64,000 bases of DNA, taken from contig NZ_JACICD010000002.1 of assembly GCF_014195655.1 (NCBI RefSeq), positions 248,001 through 312,000 of the forward strand, in the 5' to 3' direction. Shown here one piece after another: positions 8,019 to 15,824 of this stretch. Source of the DNA: Ancylobacter tetraedralis. GTDB taxonomy: Bacteria > Pseudomonadota > Alphaproteobacteria > Rhizobiales > Xanthobacteraceae. Positions within the stretch are counted from its first letter, which is position 1. Each line of letters opens with the position of its first letter. Below the pieces are notes generated by a model. It did not search any database. It had not been told where the DNA came from and saw only the letters and a program-made list of their open reading frames with translations. The position numbers were made by a program, and so were the translations under genes.

Positions 8019-8553
8019 CGCGCCTCGGTTGGCGGGAGAGGCACCACAGCCACCGGATCTGCCCGCGATGCGAGCGGGGCCATCTCTCCGGCCGACGCGG
8101 GATAGGGATGGGAATGGGTGGCGCAGAGCCGGGACGCCGTGAGTCCCTCGGGGCCCCGTCTTGACGTGCCGGACGCCTGAACCGGGAGGCCGCGTCGCCG
8201 AAGCGCGTTTCTGAGCGCATTCCCGCCGCGGATGGCGGCAAGCCGGGACGCGACACGTCCCACGCGGCCACGCCCGATCCGGCAAGGCCCGATCCGGCAA
8301 GGCTCGATCCGGCAAGGCTCGATCCGGCAAGGCTCGATCCGGCAAGGCTCGATCCGCGAGATCGCGTGCCGACGCCCTCATTCCGGAGCCCGAGATCCGA
8401 GCTGTCTCGCCCCCGGCCGCGCGCGCGTGGCCGGGCAAATCGCGCCCGTCGCGCGCGGCTCGGGGCAGAGGTTGGATGCTGCCCCGCCCGGCCGATGGAC
8501 GTCCCGTTTCGGAACCGCGGCGCGGCCGATCTCCGGCGCCGCGCGATTGCCGT
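8019..8553. other. 535-bp gene-free region
   Basis: Apart from the 15-bp tandem repeat at 8275-8355 I see no gene, strong terminator or recognisable promoter. Open frames here are low-complexity Arg/Pro/Ser translations of GC-rich DNA. It separates the end of the plus-strand ygfZ set from the end of the minus-strand L,D-transpeptidase gene. Confidence 0.6.
8275..8355. repeat. 15-bp tandem repeat, five full units plus a partial
   Basis: The unit CGATCCGGCAAGGCT is repeated head to tail at 8275, 8290, 8305, 8320 and 8335, with the first copy ending in C instead of T, and a sixth partial unit CGATCC at 8350. Copies two to five are identical, which suggests recent slippage and a likely variable-number locus. 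It lies between convergent genes. Confidence 0.9.
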
Positions 8554-9231
8554 TCAGCTCGTAGCCGCGCCGGTGGCGGGCAGCACCACGACCTTGGTGC
8601 CCACCGGCACGCGCCGATAGAGGTCGATGATGTCCTGGTTGATGAAGCGGATGCAGCCGGAGGAGACCATGGTGCCGATGGTCGAGGGCTCCGTCGTGCC
8701 GTGCAGGCGATAGAGCGTGTCCTGCCCGTCCTTGTAGAGATAGAGCGCGCGCGGGCCGAGCGGGTTGGTCTCGCCCCCCGGCATGCCGCCGGCGAAGGGG
8801 CCGTAGCGTTCCGGCTCGCGCGCGATCATGGTAGGGGTCGGCGTCCAGCGCGGCCAGGTGGCCTTGCGCGCGATCGTGCCTTCGCCGCGGAAATTGAAGC
8901 CCTCCTGCCGGCCCACGCCCACGCCGTAGCGCAGCGCCCTGCCGTTTCCGAGCACCAGATAGGCGTGGCGTTCGTTTGGATCGACCACGATGGTGCCGGG
9001 CTGGTACGGCGAGCGATATGCCACCTCCTGGCGCAGGAAGCGCGGATCGATCTCGCTCAAGTCGACCGCCGGGACCGGGAACGGCTCGTCGGTGATCGCG
9101 GCGTACATCTTCAGGAATTGCGGATCCACCGACGGCGGCAGGACGCCGCTGACGCGCGGGCCCTGCGTGGTGGTGCAGGCCGCGAGGGCGAGCGGGGAGG
9201 CGATCAGGAACAGACGGCGGTCGAGAAGCAT
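8554..9231 (-). CDS. L,D-transpeptidase (YkuD domain), predicted lipoprotein
   Basis: 225 residues. The start at 9231 gives MLLDRRLFLIASPLALAAC, a lipoprotein signal with lipobox LAAC and Cys19; longer upstream starts would bury this signal. The YkuD catalytic region is RLHGTTEPSTIG followed by SSGCIRF, with His177 and Cys193. Such enzymes make 3-3 peptidoglycan crosslinks or attach proteins to the wall in the periplasm. The WPRWTPTPTMIAREPERYGP block and GGMPGGETNPLGPRALYLY are common in alphaproteobacterial members. It is divergent from the MFS gene across an AT-rich patch (about 9370-9445). Confidence 0.92.
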   Translation of the reverse strand: MLLDRRLFLIASPLALAACTTTQGPRVSGVLPPSVDPQFLKMYAAITDEPFPVPAVDLSEIDPRFLRQEVAYRSPYQPGTIVVDPNERHAYLVLGNGRALRYGVGVGRQEGFNFRGEGTIARKATWPRWTPTPTMIAREPERYGPFAGGMPGGETNPLGPRALYLYKDGQDTLYRLHGTTEPSTIGTMVSSGCIRFINQDIIDLYRRVPVGTKVVVLPATGAATS

Positions 9232-9504
9232 GGCGGGCGGACCGGGAGGCGTTAAGGAACAGGGATGTTCCCCTATAGCGTGTCGCGATGGCGCGGTTCG
9301 CGCCGGCGCCTTCACGGTGGCGTTATGGCGGCCATTCGCGGACGGCCTGTGGCCTATCCGCCTCACCTGCTTCCATCATTTTTCCTGATCGCCAACCTGA
9401 AAATTATTCGTTTTCCTTCCCGATGACGGCCATTTATTTCACAGCGAGGGGTGGTCGAAATCGCCTGCGGCCCCGCGCCGCCGTCTCGCAGCGTGCCGGA
9501 GGAG

Positions 9505-10740
9505 ATGTCCGTGTCCAGCCCCGCCGCTCGTCCCAGCCTTGCCATGCGAGCGCCGCTGATCGTGGTGCTGTGCGGCTGCATGATCGCGATGCTAACCTTC
9601 GGCCCGCGCGCCTCCTCGGGCATCTTCCTGCTGCCGATGACCCGTGAATTCGGCTGGGGCCGTGACACGTTCGGCCTCGCCATCGCCATCCAGAACCTGC
9701 TCTGGGGGCTGGGCACGCCGTTCGCCGGCGCCATCGCCGACCGCTTCGGCGTGGTGCGCGTGCTGTTCGTGGGCGCGGGCCTCTATGCGCTGGGCCTTAT
9801 CGCCATGGCGCATGCCGCGACCCCGGAACTGCTGCAACTGTCGGCCGGCGGGCTGATCGGCTTCGGCCTGTCGGGCTGCTCGTTCAACATCGTGCTGGCC
9901 GCCTTCGGCAAGATGCTGCCGGATCGCTGGCGCCCACTGTCCTTCGGCGCGGCGACGGCGGCGGGCTCGTTCGGCCAGTTCCTGTTTCCTCCGCTCGCGG
10001 CCGGGCTCAATGCCAGTATCGGCTGGCAGGAGACGCTGACCCTGTTCGGCCTAGCCATGCTGCTGGTGCTGCCCTTCTCGCTGGCGCTGGCCACCCCGCG
10101 CGGGCCGGCGAGGGCCGATAGCGGGCCGCGCCAGACCATCGGCGGCGCGCTCGGCGAAGCGTTCCGGCACCCGAGCTACGTGCTGCTGGTGCTCGGCTTC
10201 TTCACCTGCGGCTTCCAGCTCGCCTTCGTGACGACCCACCTGCCGGCCTATCTCGCCGATCGCGGCCTCTCCATCGCCATTGGCGGCTGGACACTGGCGG
10301 CGATCGGCCTGTCCAACATGGTGGGCTCGCTTGGCGCGGGCTGGCTGTCGAGCCGCATGCCCAAGCGCTATTTGCTGGCGGCGATCTACTTCGCGCGCGG
10401 CATCGCCATCGCGGTGTTCGTTCTGCTGCCGGCATCCCCCGTCACGTCGATCGGCTTCGGCGTCGTGCTGGGGCTGCTGTGGCTGTCCACCGTTCCGCCG
10501 ACCTCGGGGCTGGTGATGCTCATGTTCGGCACGCGCTATCTCGCCATGCTCTACGGCTTCGCCTTCTTCTCGCATCAGGTGGGCGGGTTCCTCGGCGTGT
10601 GGCTGGGCGGCGTGTTCTATGAGCGGCTCGGTTCCTATGATCTGGTCTGGTGGCTGGCGGTGGCGCTCTCCTTCGCCTCGGCGGCGATCAACCTGCCGAT
10701 CGTCGAGCGGCCGGTGGAACGCGGCGTGCAGCCCGCCTGA
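9505..10740 (+). CDS. MFS transporter
   Basis: About 411 residues with twelve hydrophobic segments arranged six plus six. The loop after helix 2 reads GAIADRFGVVRVLF, the MFS G-x3-D-R-x-G pattern, and the start has GPRASSGIFLLPMTREFGW, as in the monocarboxylate/oxalate-formate-like MFS branch found in alphaproteobacteria. The substrate cannot be inferred. The start is uncertain: GGAGG at 9498-9502 lies only two bases before the ATG at 9505, but eight bases before a GTG at 9511, so the GTG may be the real start. No metabolic genes are linked to hint at a substrate. Confidence 0.88.
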   Translation: MSVSSPAARPSLAMRAPLIVVLCGCMIAMLTFGPRASSGIFLLPMTREFGWGRDTFGLAIAIQNLLWGLGTPFAGAIADRFGVVRVLFVGAGLYALGLIAMAHAATPELLQLSAGGLIGFGLSGCSFNIVLAAFGKMLPDRWRPLSFGAATAAGSFGQFLFPPLAAGLNASIGWQETLTLFGLAMLLVLPFSLALATPRGPARADSGPRQTIGGALGEAFRHPSYVLLVLGFFTCGFQLAFVTTHLPAYLADRGLSIAIGGWTLAAIGLSNMVGSLGAGWLSSRMPKRYLLAAIYFARGIAIAVFVLLPASPVTSIGFGVVLGLLWLSTVPPTSGLVMLMFGTRYLAMLYGFAFFSHQVGGFLGVWLGGVFYERLGSYDLVWWLAVALSFASAAINLPIVERPVERGVQPA

Positions 10741-10945
10741 CGCCGCCCGCCAGATGCCTCGCCGGCGCGTTTGCTGGCTGTTAACCCTGTATGTTCATCA
10801 TGGCGGTGTTGCGGTGCCGATGGCGTTGCGCCCATGTCACAGGGCGATCCGCAAGCATGCCGCCGGGCGTGCGGCGGGGCGCTTGTCCTTGACAGGATGG
10901 GGCCTTCGCAGCGCAACCTAGCTCGTCCTGACGATGGAAGCCGGA

Positions 10946-11434
10946 ATGCGTATCCCCTCCGTTCTCACGCTTGCCGCCTGCCTCGCCCCTGCTCTTGCGG
11001 GCATGGCGCCGGCGTTCGCCGACCCGATGAACGCCCAGTCGGCCGAGCGCTTCGTCTATGGCCGGACTTTTTTCTACACCTGCTACGAGGGCACGGCGGG
11101 CGCCGGGCGCATCCTCGACGACGGCTCGGTGGCCGGCACCATCCAGATGCGTGGCAAGGGCAATGTGCGCTATGTCGCGCTGCCGGCCGGCACCATCCTC
11201 GTGCGCGGCGAGAAGGTCTGCGCCAAGGTGAAGGGCCTCGCCTTCCAGCCCTGTTTCGACCTCGACAAGACCGGGGAACAGAGCTTCCGCGGCAATCTCG
11301 CCGGGGCCGACAAGATGTGGTGCGAGTTCAAGCGCGGCGGCAGCGGCCGCACCCGCATGGCCGAGCGCGCCACGCCCAAGCGCAACGATGTCGCGACAGC
11401 CGACGAGAAGGCGCCGTCCGACCCGCCGCACTGA
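10946..11434 (+). CDS. Secreted four-cysteine protein of unknown function
   Basis: 162 residues. A signal peptide MRIPSVLTLAACLAPALAG ends near AFA|DPMN, so the mature part is periplasmic. It holds four cysteines (FFYTCYEG, EKVCAKV, FQPCFDL, KMWCEF), an even number that could form two disulfides. A mid-region of short strands, GTIQMRGKGNVRYVALPAG, suggests a small beta-barrel-like fold. The C-terminal 25 residues are charged and probably disordered. An upstream ATG at 10934 is in frame. A TTGACA at 10889-10894 is a possible -35. I do not recognise a family and assign no function. Confidence 0.75.
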   Translation: MRIPSVLTLAACLAPALAGMAPAFADPMNAQSAERFVYGRTFFYTCYEGTAGAGRILDDGSVAGTIQMRGKGNVRYVALPAGTILVRGEKVCAKVKGLAFQPCFDLDKTGEQSFRGNLAGADKMWCEFKRGGSGRTRMAERATPKRNDVATADEKAPSDPPH

Positions 11435-11471
11435 TCGCGCGGCCGGGTGGCTTGAGCCCGTCTCGCCGAGT

Positions 11472-11502
11472 TTGCGCATGCGCAATATCGACCTGGTATA
11501 AA
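11472..11502 (+). promoter_or_regulatory. Perfect 14-bp palindrome plus TATAAA before doxX
   Basis: TTGCGCATGCGCAA (11472-11485) is a perfect palindrome. Twelve bases later lies TGGTATAAA, with TATAAA at 11497-11502, a good -10 candidate in an unusually AT-rich island (11480-11540). The palindrome occupies the -35 region, as an activator or repressor site would. No regulator gene is adjacent. Confidence 0.5.
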
Positions 11503-11597
11503 CGGCTATTCTATTGCGAAATTGATTGATCTAACCTCTGGGCATGAAACGGACCGCACGGATGACCCGTCCCGTCCTTCACCCCTGAGGTTGTGCC

Positions 11598-12023
11598 ATG
11601 ATCGACAAGAACTCGGCGCCCTATGGCGTTTTCCTCCTGCGTGTCGCGCTCGGCGGCATGTGGGTCTCGCATGCCCTGCTGAAATATGTGGTCTTCACCA
11701 TTCCCGGTTTTGCCGGCTATCTCGGCAGTCTCGGCTTTTCTCCCGCTCTCGCGTGGCCGGTCTTTCTGATGGAACTGACGGGCGGCATCCTCATCCTGCT
11801 CGGCGTCTATGCGCGCCATGTCGCGCTGCTGCTGATCCCCGTCATGGTGGCGGCCTCCAGCGCGCATATCGGCAATGGCTGGGTGTTCTCGGCGGCGGGC
11901 GGTGGCTGGGAATATCCCGCTTTCCTGGTCGTCACCTCCTTCGCCCTGTGGCTGATCGGCGACGGCGCCTTTGCCCTGCGCTCGCGCCCGCTGCTCTTCG
12001 CGGGCCGGCCCGTGAGCGCCTGA
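11598..12023 (+). CDS. DoxX family membrane protein
   Basis: 141 residues with four hydrophobic segments, the DoxX family size. The start MIDKNSAPYGVFLLRVALGG and the MELTGGILILLGVYARHVAL block (helix 2-3) are typical. DoxX-like proteins are linked to quinone or thiosulfate oxidation in archaea and to respiratory or sulfur stress in bacteria, but most bacterial members have no proven role. The gene ends just before a strong bidirectional terminator. Confidence 0.88.
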   Translation: MIDKNSAPYGVFLLRVALGGMWVSHALLKYVVFTIPGFAGYLGSLGFSPALAWPVFLMELTGGILILLGVYARHVALLLIPVMVAASSAHIGNGWVFSAAGGGWEYPAFLVVTSFALWLIGDGAFALRSRPLLFAGRPVSA

Positions 12024-12062
12024 GCGCCCCGGCCGCCGTGCCGGACAAGGCAGTCGACTGAC

Positions 12063-12100
12063 GAAAAAGGGGCGGACCCCATGAGGTCCGCCCCTTTTTC
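12063..12100. terminator. Bidirectional Rho-independent terminator between doxX and the TPR gene
   Basis: GAAAAAGGGGCGGACC and GGTCCGCCCCTTTTTC form a 16-bp perfect inverted repeat with a 6-base loop, flanked by an A-tract on one side and a T-tract on the other. It therefore terminates transcripts arriving from either side. This is the clearest intrinsic terminator in the window. Confidence 0.95.
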
Positions 12101-12160
12101 ATGTCGTCCTGCCGCGAGCGCCCAGGGCCGTTGCCGGCCCGCCCCGATCAGCCGCCCCGA

Positions 12161-13990
12161 TCAGCCGCCGCCGTCAGGCTTGGTTTCCACCGGTGCCGGG
12201 GGCTCGGCTGCCTTGGGCGCCTCGGCCTGATGGGTGGCAGCGGCAGGGTCGACCTCGGTCTTCTGGATGTCCGGCTTGTCGTTCTTGCGCCGCTCCGCCT
12301 CGTCGAGGCCGACGGCGATCTTCAGTTCGATTTCCTGCAGCTCGTCGGCATCGGGCTTCAGGTCGCGGGCATGGTTCCATTTGAAGGTCGCCTCGAGCTT
12401 GCGCCCCACCTTCCAGTAGGCATCGCCGAGATGGTCGTTGATGACCGCCTCGTTCGGCTTCAGCTCCACGGCGCGCTCCAGTTCGCGCACCGCGTCGTCA
12501 TAATGGCCGGTGCGGTAATAGGCCCAGCCGAGGCTGTCGATGAAGAAGCCGTCATCGGGCCGCAGCGATACCGCCTTGCGGATCATCTCGGTGCCCTGGT
12601 CGAGATGGATGCCCTGGTCGATCCAGCTATAGCCGAGATAATTCAGCACGTGCGGCTGGTCGGGCTTCAGTTCCAGCGCCTTCTTGAGGTCGGCCTCGGA
12701 CTTCTCCCACTGCTTGGTGCGCTCATAGCTCGTGCCGCGGAAATAATAGAGCATCCAGTTGGCGGCGGTGGGCGTCTGCAGCTGGTCGATCGCCTTGGTG
12801 TAGATGTCGGCAGCGTCGGCATATTTCTCGTTCGAGCGCAGCACGTCGCCCAGCGCCATCAGGGCCCGCAGGTCCTTCGGGTTCTTGGCGACGACGGCTT
12901 CCAGCGTCTTGCGGGCACCCTCGAAATCGCCGACGGCGTCGAGATTGAGCGCCATCTGCACGTCGGCATTCACCTTGAAGGGCGAATCGGACGGCACGCT
13001 GCGGTAGAGCGTGATGGCTTCGTTATTGCGCTTCTGCGTCTCGAACAGGTCGGCGAGGGTGATCTCGATCAGGGGATGCGAGGGATCCAGCCAGTGGCCC
13101 AGCTGCAGATAGATGAGCGCGAGGTCTTCGCCGCCCTGCCGGGCCAGCGCCGCGCCGAGCCCGTAGAGCACCTCCGCCGCCCCGGCCGACGGGGTGGTGA
13201 TGAGCGCGGGAAGCGTCTTGCCGGCTTCCAGCAGGCTCAGTTCCTGGTCGACCAGCGGATCATTCGGCACCAGCTTGTCGAATGCCTCATAGGTGTCGAC
13301 GGCCAGCTTCTTGTTGCCCGATCGCGAGGCCCAGCGGCCATAGGCATCGACCACGCGCAGCGTGCGCGGATCGATCTTGAGCGCGCTCTCCAGGCGTTGG
13401 CCGGCCTCCTTCTTGGCGCCCGCCGCATCCAGCAGCAGGCCGGCGTGGAAGTCCTTGAACCCCGCATACCATTCCGGGCCCTTCAGCTCGTCGATGGCGG
13501 CAACGCCGGCGCGCGGATTGCCGGATCCGTACTGGCTCCAGGCGCTGAGCAGAGTGGAATTGAGCTCGGCAATGGCCCCCTGGCCGGAGCGGCGCAGATT
13601 GCTGCGGGCGGTGACATATTGCTTCGACTTGATGGCGCGCACGCCCAGGACGAGGCGCGCCAGCGTGTGCTCGGGATCGATCCGCACGATGCGCTGGGCG
13701 TAGTCCACGGCTTCATCGATCGAGCCTTCCGCCAGTACGGCGAGGAAGGCGCGCTCCAGGATCTCGCCGCTGCGCGGGAAGCTGCGCACCAGCGCGCGAT
13801 AATAGGCCGCGGCCGCCGGTGTATCGCGTTCGGCGGTGGCGAGCCGGGCGGCGAGATAATTGCCGGCCGGCGCGGAGCGGGCGATGAAATTGTCCGGCGG
13901 GGCATCGGCCAGCACCGGCGACGCTCCAAGCGCGGTCATGATGGCAAGAATGGCCGCACCGGGCCGCAGCGACAAACGGCGGAACGTCAA
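12161..13990 (-). CDS. Periplasmic TPR-repeat protein, TTG start
   Basis: 609 residues. The start is a TTG at 13990: AGGAGG lies 7 bases upstream and the product begins MTFRRLSLRPGAAILAIM with a signal peptide cut near VLA|DAPP, whereas upstream starts would bury the signal. Most of the mature protein is helical TPR repeats: AAAYYRALVRSFPRSGEILE, PKDLRALMALGDVLRSNEKY, LNYLGYSWIDQGIHLDQG, DSLGWAYYRTGHYDDAVREL and LGDAYWKVGRKLEATFKWNH. The tail is Lys/Glu/Pro-rich. Similar large TPR proteins in rhizobia are annotated only by repeat; a scaffold role in the envelope is an inference. The region 13991-14132 upstream has no gene. Confidence 0.9.
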   Translation of the reverse strand: MTFRRLSLRPGAAILAIMTALGASPVLADAPPDNFIARSAPAGNYLAARLATAERDTPAAAAYYRALVRSFPRSGEILERAFLAVLAEGSIDEAVDYAQRIVRIDPEHTLARLVLGVRAIKSKQYVTARSNLRRSGQGAIAELNSTLLSAWSQYGSGNPRAGVAAIDELKGPEWYAGFKDFHAGLLLDAAGAKKEAGQRLESALKIDPRTLRVVDAYGRWASRSGNKKLAVDTYEAFDKLVPNDPLVDQELSLLEAGKTLPALITTPSAGAAEVLYGLGAALARQGGEDLALIYLQLGHWLDPSHPLIEITLADLFETQKRNNEAITLYRSVPSDSPFKVNADVQMALNLDAVGDFEGARKTLEAVVAKNPKDLRALMALGDVLRSNEKYADAADIYTKAIDQLQTPTAANWMLYYFRGTSYERTKQWEKSEADLKKALELKPDQPHVLNYLGYSWIDQGIHLDQGTEMIRKAVSLRPDDGFFIDSLGWAYYRTGHYDDAVRELERAVELKPNEAVINDHLGDAYWKVGRKLEATFKWNHARDLKPDADELQEIELKIAVGLDEAERRKNDKPDIQKTEVDPAAATHQAEAPKAAEPPAPVETKPDGGG

Positions 13991-14132
13991 GTTGGAACCT
14001 CCTGCGGCGCATCCGTCATGCCTTCGGCGTGACTCGCAGCCATTGCTCGCCGGCAGATTGGTCCTTTTTGGCTCCCCCTGCAAGAATCGCCGGAGTCCGA
14101 AACAGGCCGCTGCGGAACGTTCCGCGACGGTT

Positions 14133-14561
14133 TCAGATGCGTCGGCCAAGAATAAGGCCGAGAAGTGCCGCCCCCGCGGCAACGGCGATCACCGTTGTGG
14201 CATTGGTCGGCCGCGGCGGCACCGCCTCGGCCAGCGGCTGAATGGAGGGCGGTGGCGCGGTCAGCCCGGCGAGGCTCGAATAGCCGCCCCGCGCATGCCG
14301 CCGGCGCGAGCGCAGATGCGCCGTCATCAACAGAATCAGCGCCAGCAGCAGCAGCACGCCGGCAATGATGAACGCCGCGATCACCGGGTCGTAATGGCTT
14401 GCGAGCAGCAGGAAGCAGGCGACGAGAAACGCCAGCACCGCACCGCCGAGCATGAGCCCGGCGATGAGCAGGATGACAAGCGTGACCGCCGCGCGGCGGG
14501 TCGCCATGCGCAGCTCGGCGCCGACGACGCCGGCGACCAGCCCGGTGAGGAGGCGCAGCAT
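14133..14561 (-). CDS. Phage-holin-family/YqjE-like inner membrane protein
   Basis: 142 residues with two strong hydrophobic helices in the first half (VTLVILLIAGLMLGGAVLAF and AAFIIAGVLLLLALILLMTA), an Arg-rich cytoplasmic stretch RSRRRHARGG, and a third hydrophobic segment at the C-terminus (TVIAVAAGAALLGLILG). The pattern fits the 'phage holin family' domain found in ordinary chromosomal YqjE proteins; no phage genes are near. Its ATG overlaps the stop of the DUF883-like gene (TGATG), so the two are translationally coupled and probably act together at the membrane. Confidence 0.78.
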   Translation of the reverse strand: MLRLLTGLVAGVVGAELRMATRRAAVTLVILLIAGLMLGGAVLAFLVACFLLLASHYDPVIAAFIIAGVLLLLALILLMTAHLRSRRRHARGGYSSLAGLTAPPPSIQPLAEAVPPRPTNATTVIAVAAGAALLGLILGRRI

Positions 14562-14908
14562 CAGCGACCCCGGGTGATGAGGCCGAGCAGGAAGCCGACG
14601 CCGAGCGCCGCTGCCACCGCGCCGAGCGGGTTGCGCTCGATCGTCGCCGTCACCTCGCCACCGAACTGGCTGGCGCGCTCCTTCGCCTCCTGATAGGCGT
14701 CGGCGCCTTCCTCCATCAGATCGGCGGCGGTCGCCTCCGCCTTCTCCTTGCCCTGGCGCACACGACTGGCCACCGCATCTGCGGCGGCCTCGCCCTGCAC
14801 CTTGGCAAGCGTGGTGAGCGTTTCGGCCAGCCTGGCGACGTCGGCGCGCAGCACGGCGAGATCGGCGGACAGCTGGGCGAAATCTTCCTGCGCGTTGGGT
14901 TCGGCCAT
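14561..14908 (-). CDS. DUF883/ElaB-YqjD-like membrane-anchored protein
   Basis: 115 residues. A long amphipathic, Ala/Glu-rich helical region (AQLSADLAVLRADVARLAET, then a run with DAVASRVRQGKEKAEAT) is followed by the C-terminal anchor NPLGAVAAALGVGFLLGLIT and a GR tail. This is the YqjD/ElaB layout; E. coli members bind stationary-phase ribosomes to the membrane. The start at 14908 was chosen because AGGAG lies 7 bases upstream. It is coupled to the following membrane protein. Confidence 0.82.
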   Translation of the reverse strand: MAEPNAQEDFAQLSADLAVLRADVARLAETLTTLAKVQGEAAADAVASRVRQGKEKAEATAADLMEEGADAYQEAKERASQFGGEVTATIERNPLGAVAAALGVGFLLGLITRGR

Positions 14909-14985
14909 GAACATCTCCTGACGGGTGCTTTGGTGCTGTTCCGACAACGCCGATCGCGGAACTCGGGTTCCATTCTACGCGGTAG

Positions 14986-15741
14986 TCAGATGCGCCGGAA
15001 CTCGTAATAACCCGGCCGGCGTCCCTCGCGCAGCGCTTTCGCCTCGTAGCGCGTGCCCGGCCAGCCTTCCCAGGGCAGCCGCCAGTCATCGGCGCGACGG
15101 GCGGTCCATTCGAAGCGCGGATCGGCGTTGAGCCGCGCCAGCGTCCAGGCGGCATAGTGCTCGATGTCGGTGGCGAAGCGGAAATGCCCGCCCGGCGCCA
15201 GCAGGCGGGCGATGCGGTCGATATTGTCGGCCTGCACGAAACGGCGCTTCCAGTGCCGGCGCTTGGGCCAGGGATCGGGATAGAGCAGGTCGATGCGCTC
15301 CAGCGCGCCGTCCGGCAGGCGGTCGAGCAGCGGCACCACGTCGTCGCCATGAAGGCGCACATTGGCGAGGCCCGCCTCGGCGATGGCCGCGGTCATCTTG
15401 GCGATGCCGTTCAGGAAAGCTTCCGCACCGATATAGCCGATATCGGGATGACGCCGCGCCTCGGACAGCAAATGCTCGCCGCCGCCGAAGCCGATTTCCA
15501 GTCGTACCGCGCGCACCGGATGAGGAAACAGCTCGGCAAGCGGCCGGCCGTCCAGGGTGGCGGTGTCGATGGCGAGGGCCGGCAGGTCGCGGACGAGATG
15601 GGTTGCCTGCGCGGCGCGCAGCTTCTTGCCCTTGCGCCGGCCGTAGAAGGCGGTCTCGCGCACGGGAGCGGGGACACCGGACGCGGGTGCGTCACTGTCC
15701 GGGTCGTCACGGGCAGGTGCATTACTTGCGGGATCGGTCAT
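14986..15741 (-). CDS. trmB: tRNA (guanine-N7-)-methyltransferase TrmB
   Basis: 251 residues from the ATG at 15741; a GTG two codons upstream is also possible. TrmB uses SAM to methylate guanine 46 of tRNA. Visible family features are the SAM motif LEIGFGGGEHLL, IGYIGAEAFLNG, the substrate-binding run LYPDPWPKRRHWKRRFVQ and the final YEAKALREGRRPGYYEFRR. The N-terminal 30 residues are a low-complexity Asp/Pro/Ala extension. It lies just after metK, which makes its cofactor, although a terminator-like hairpin separates them. Confidence 0.95.
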   Translation of the reverse strand: MTDPASNAPARDDPDSDAPASGVPAPVRETAFYGRRKGKKLRAAQATHLVRDLPALAIDTATLDGRPLAELFPHPVRAVRLEIGFGGGEHLLSEARRHPDIGYIGAEAFLNGIAKMTAAIAEAGLANVRLHGDDVVPLLDRLPDGALERIDLLYPDPWPKRRHWKRRFVQADNIDRIARLLAPGGHFRFATDIEHYAAWTLARLNADPRFEWTARRADDWRLPWEGWPGTRYEAKALREGRRPGYYEFRRI

Positions 15742-15751
15742 CGGCACAAGA

Positions 15752-15787
15752 CAAAATCAAACGGGGCGGACACTGGCGTCCGCCCCG
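15752..15787 (-). terminator. Intrinsic terminator after metK
   Basis: On the minus strand CGGGGCGGAC and GTCCGCCCCG (15762-15787) form a 10-bp perfect stem with a 6-base loop, followed by TTTGATTTTG. It sits 38 bases after the metK stop and immediately before the trmB start, so trmB expression probably depends on read-through or a nearby promoter. Confidence 0.8.
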
Positions 15788-15824
15788 CTTATCATCGACA
15801 GGAAGGGTGCGTGCAACCGTCCGC

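Noticed and set aside
8275-8355. Possible CRISPR array
   Set aside because: The repeat is only 15 bp and directly adjacent without spacers, and no cas gene is seen.
12101-14032. 643-codon plus-strand open frame opposite the TPR gene
   Set aside because: It mirrors the TPR protein, which has a signal peptide, ribosome-binding site and repeats; the plus frame has none.
14133-14561. Prophage remnant suggested by a holin-like gene
   Set aside because: The gene is a chromosomal YqjE-type membrane protein coupled to a DUF883 gene; no other phage gene lies nearby.
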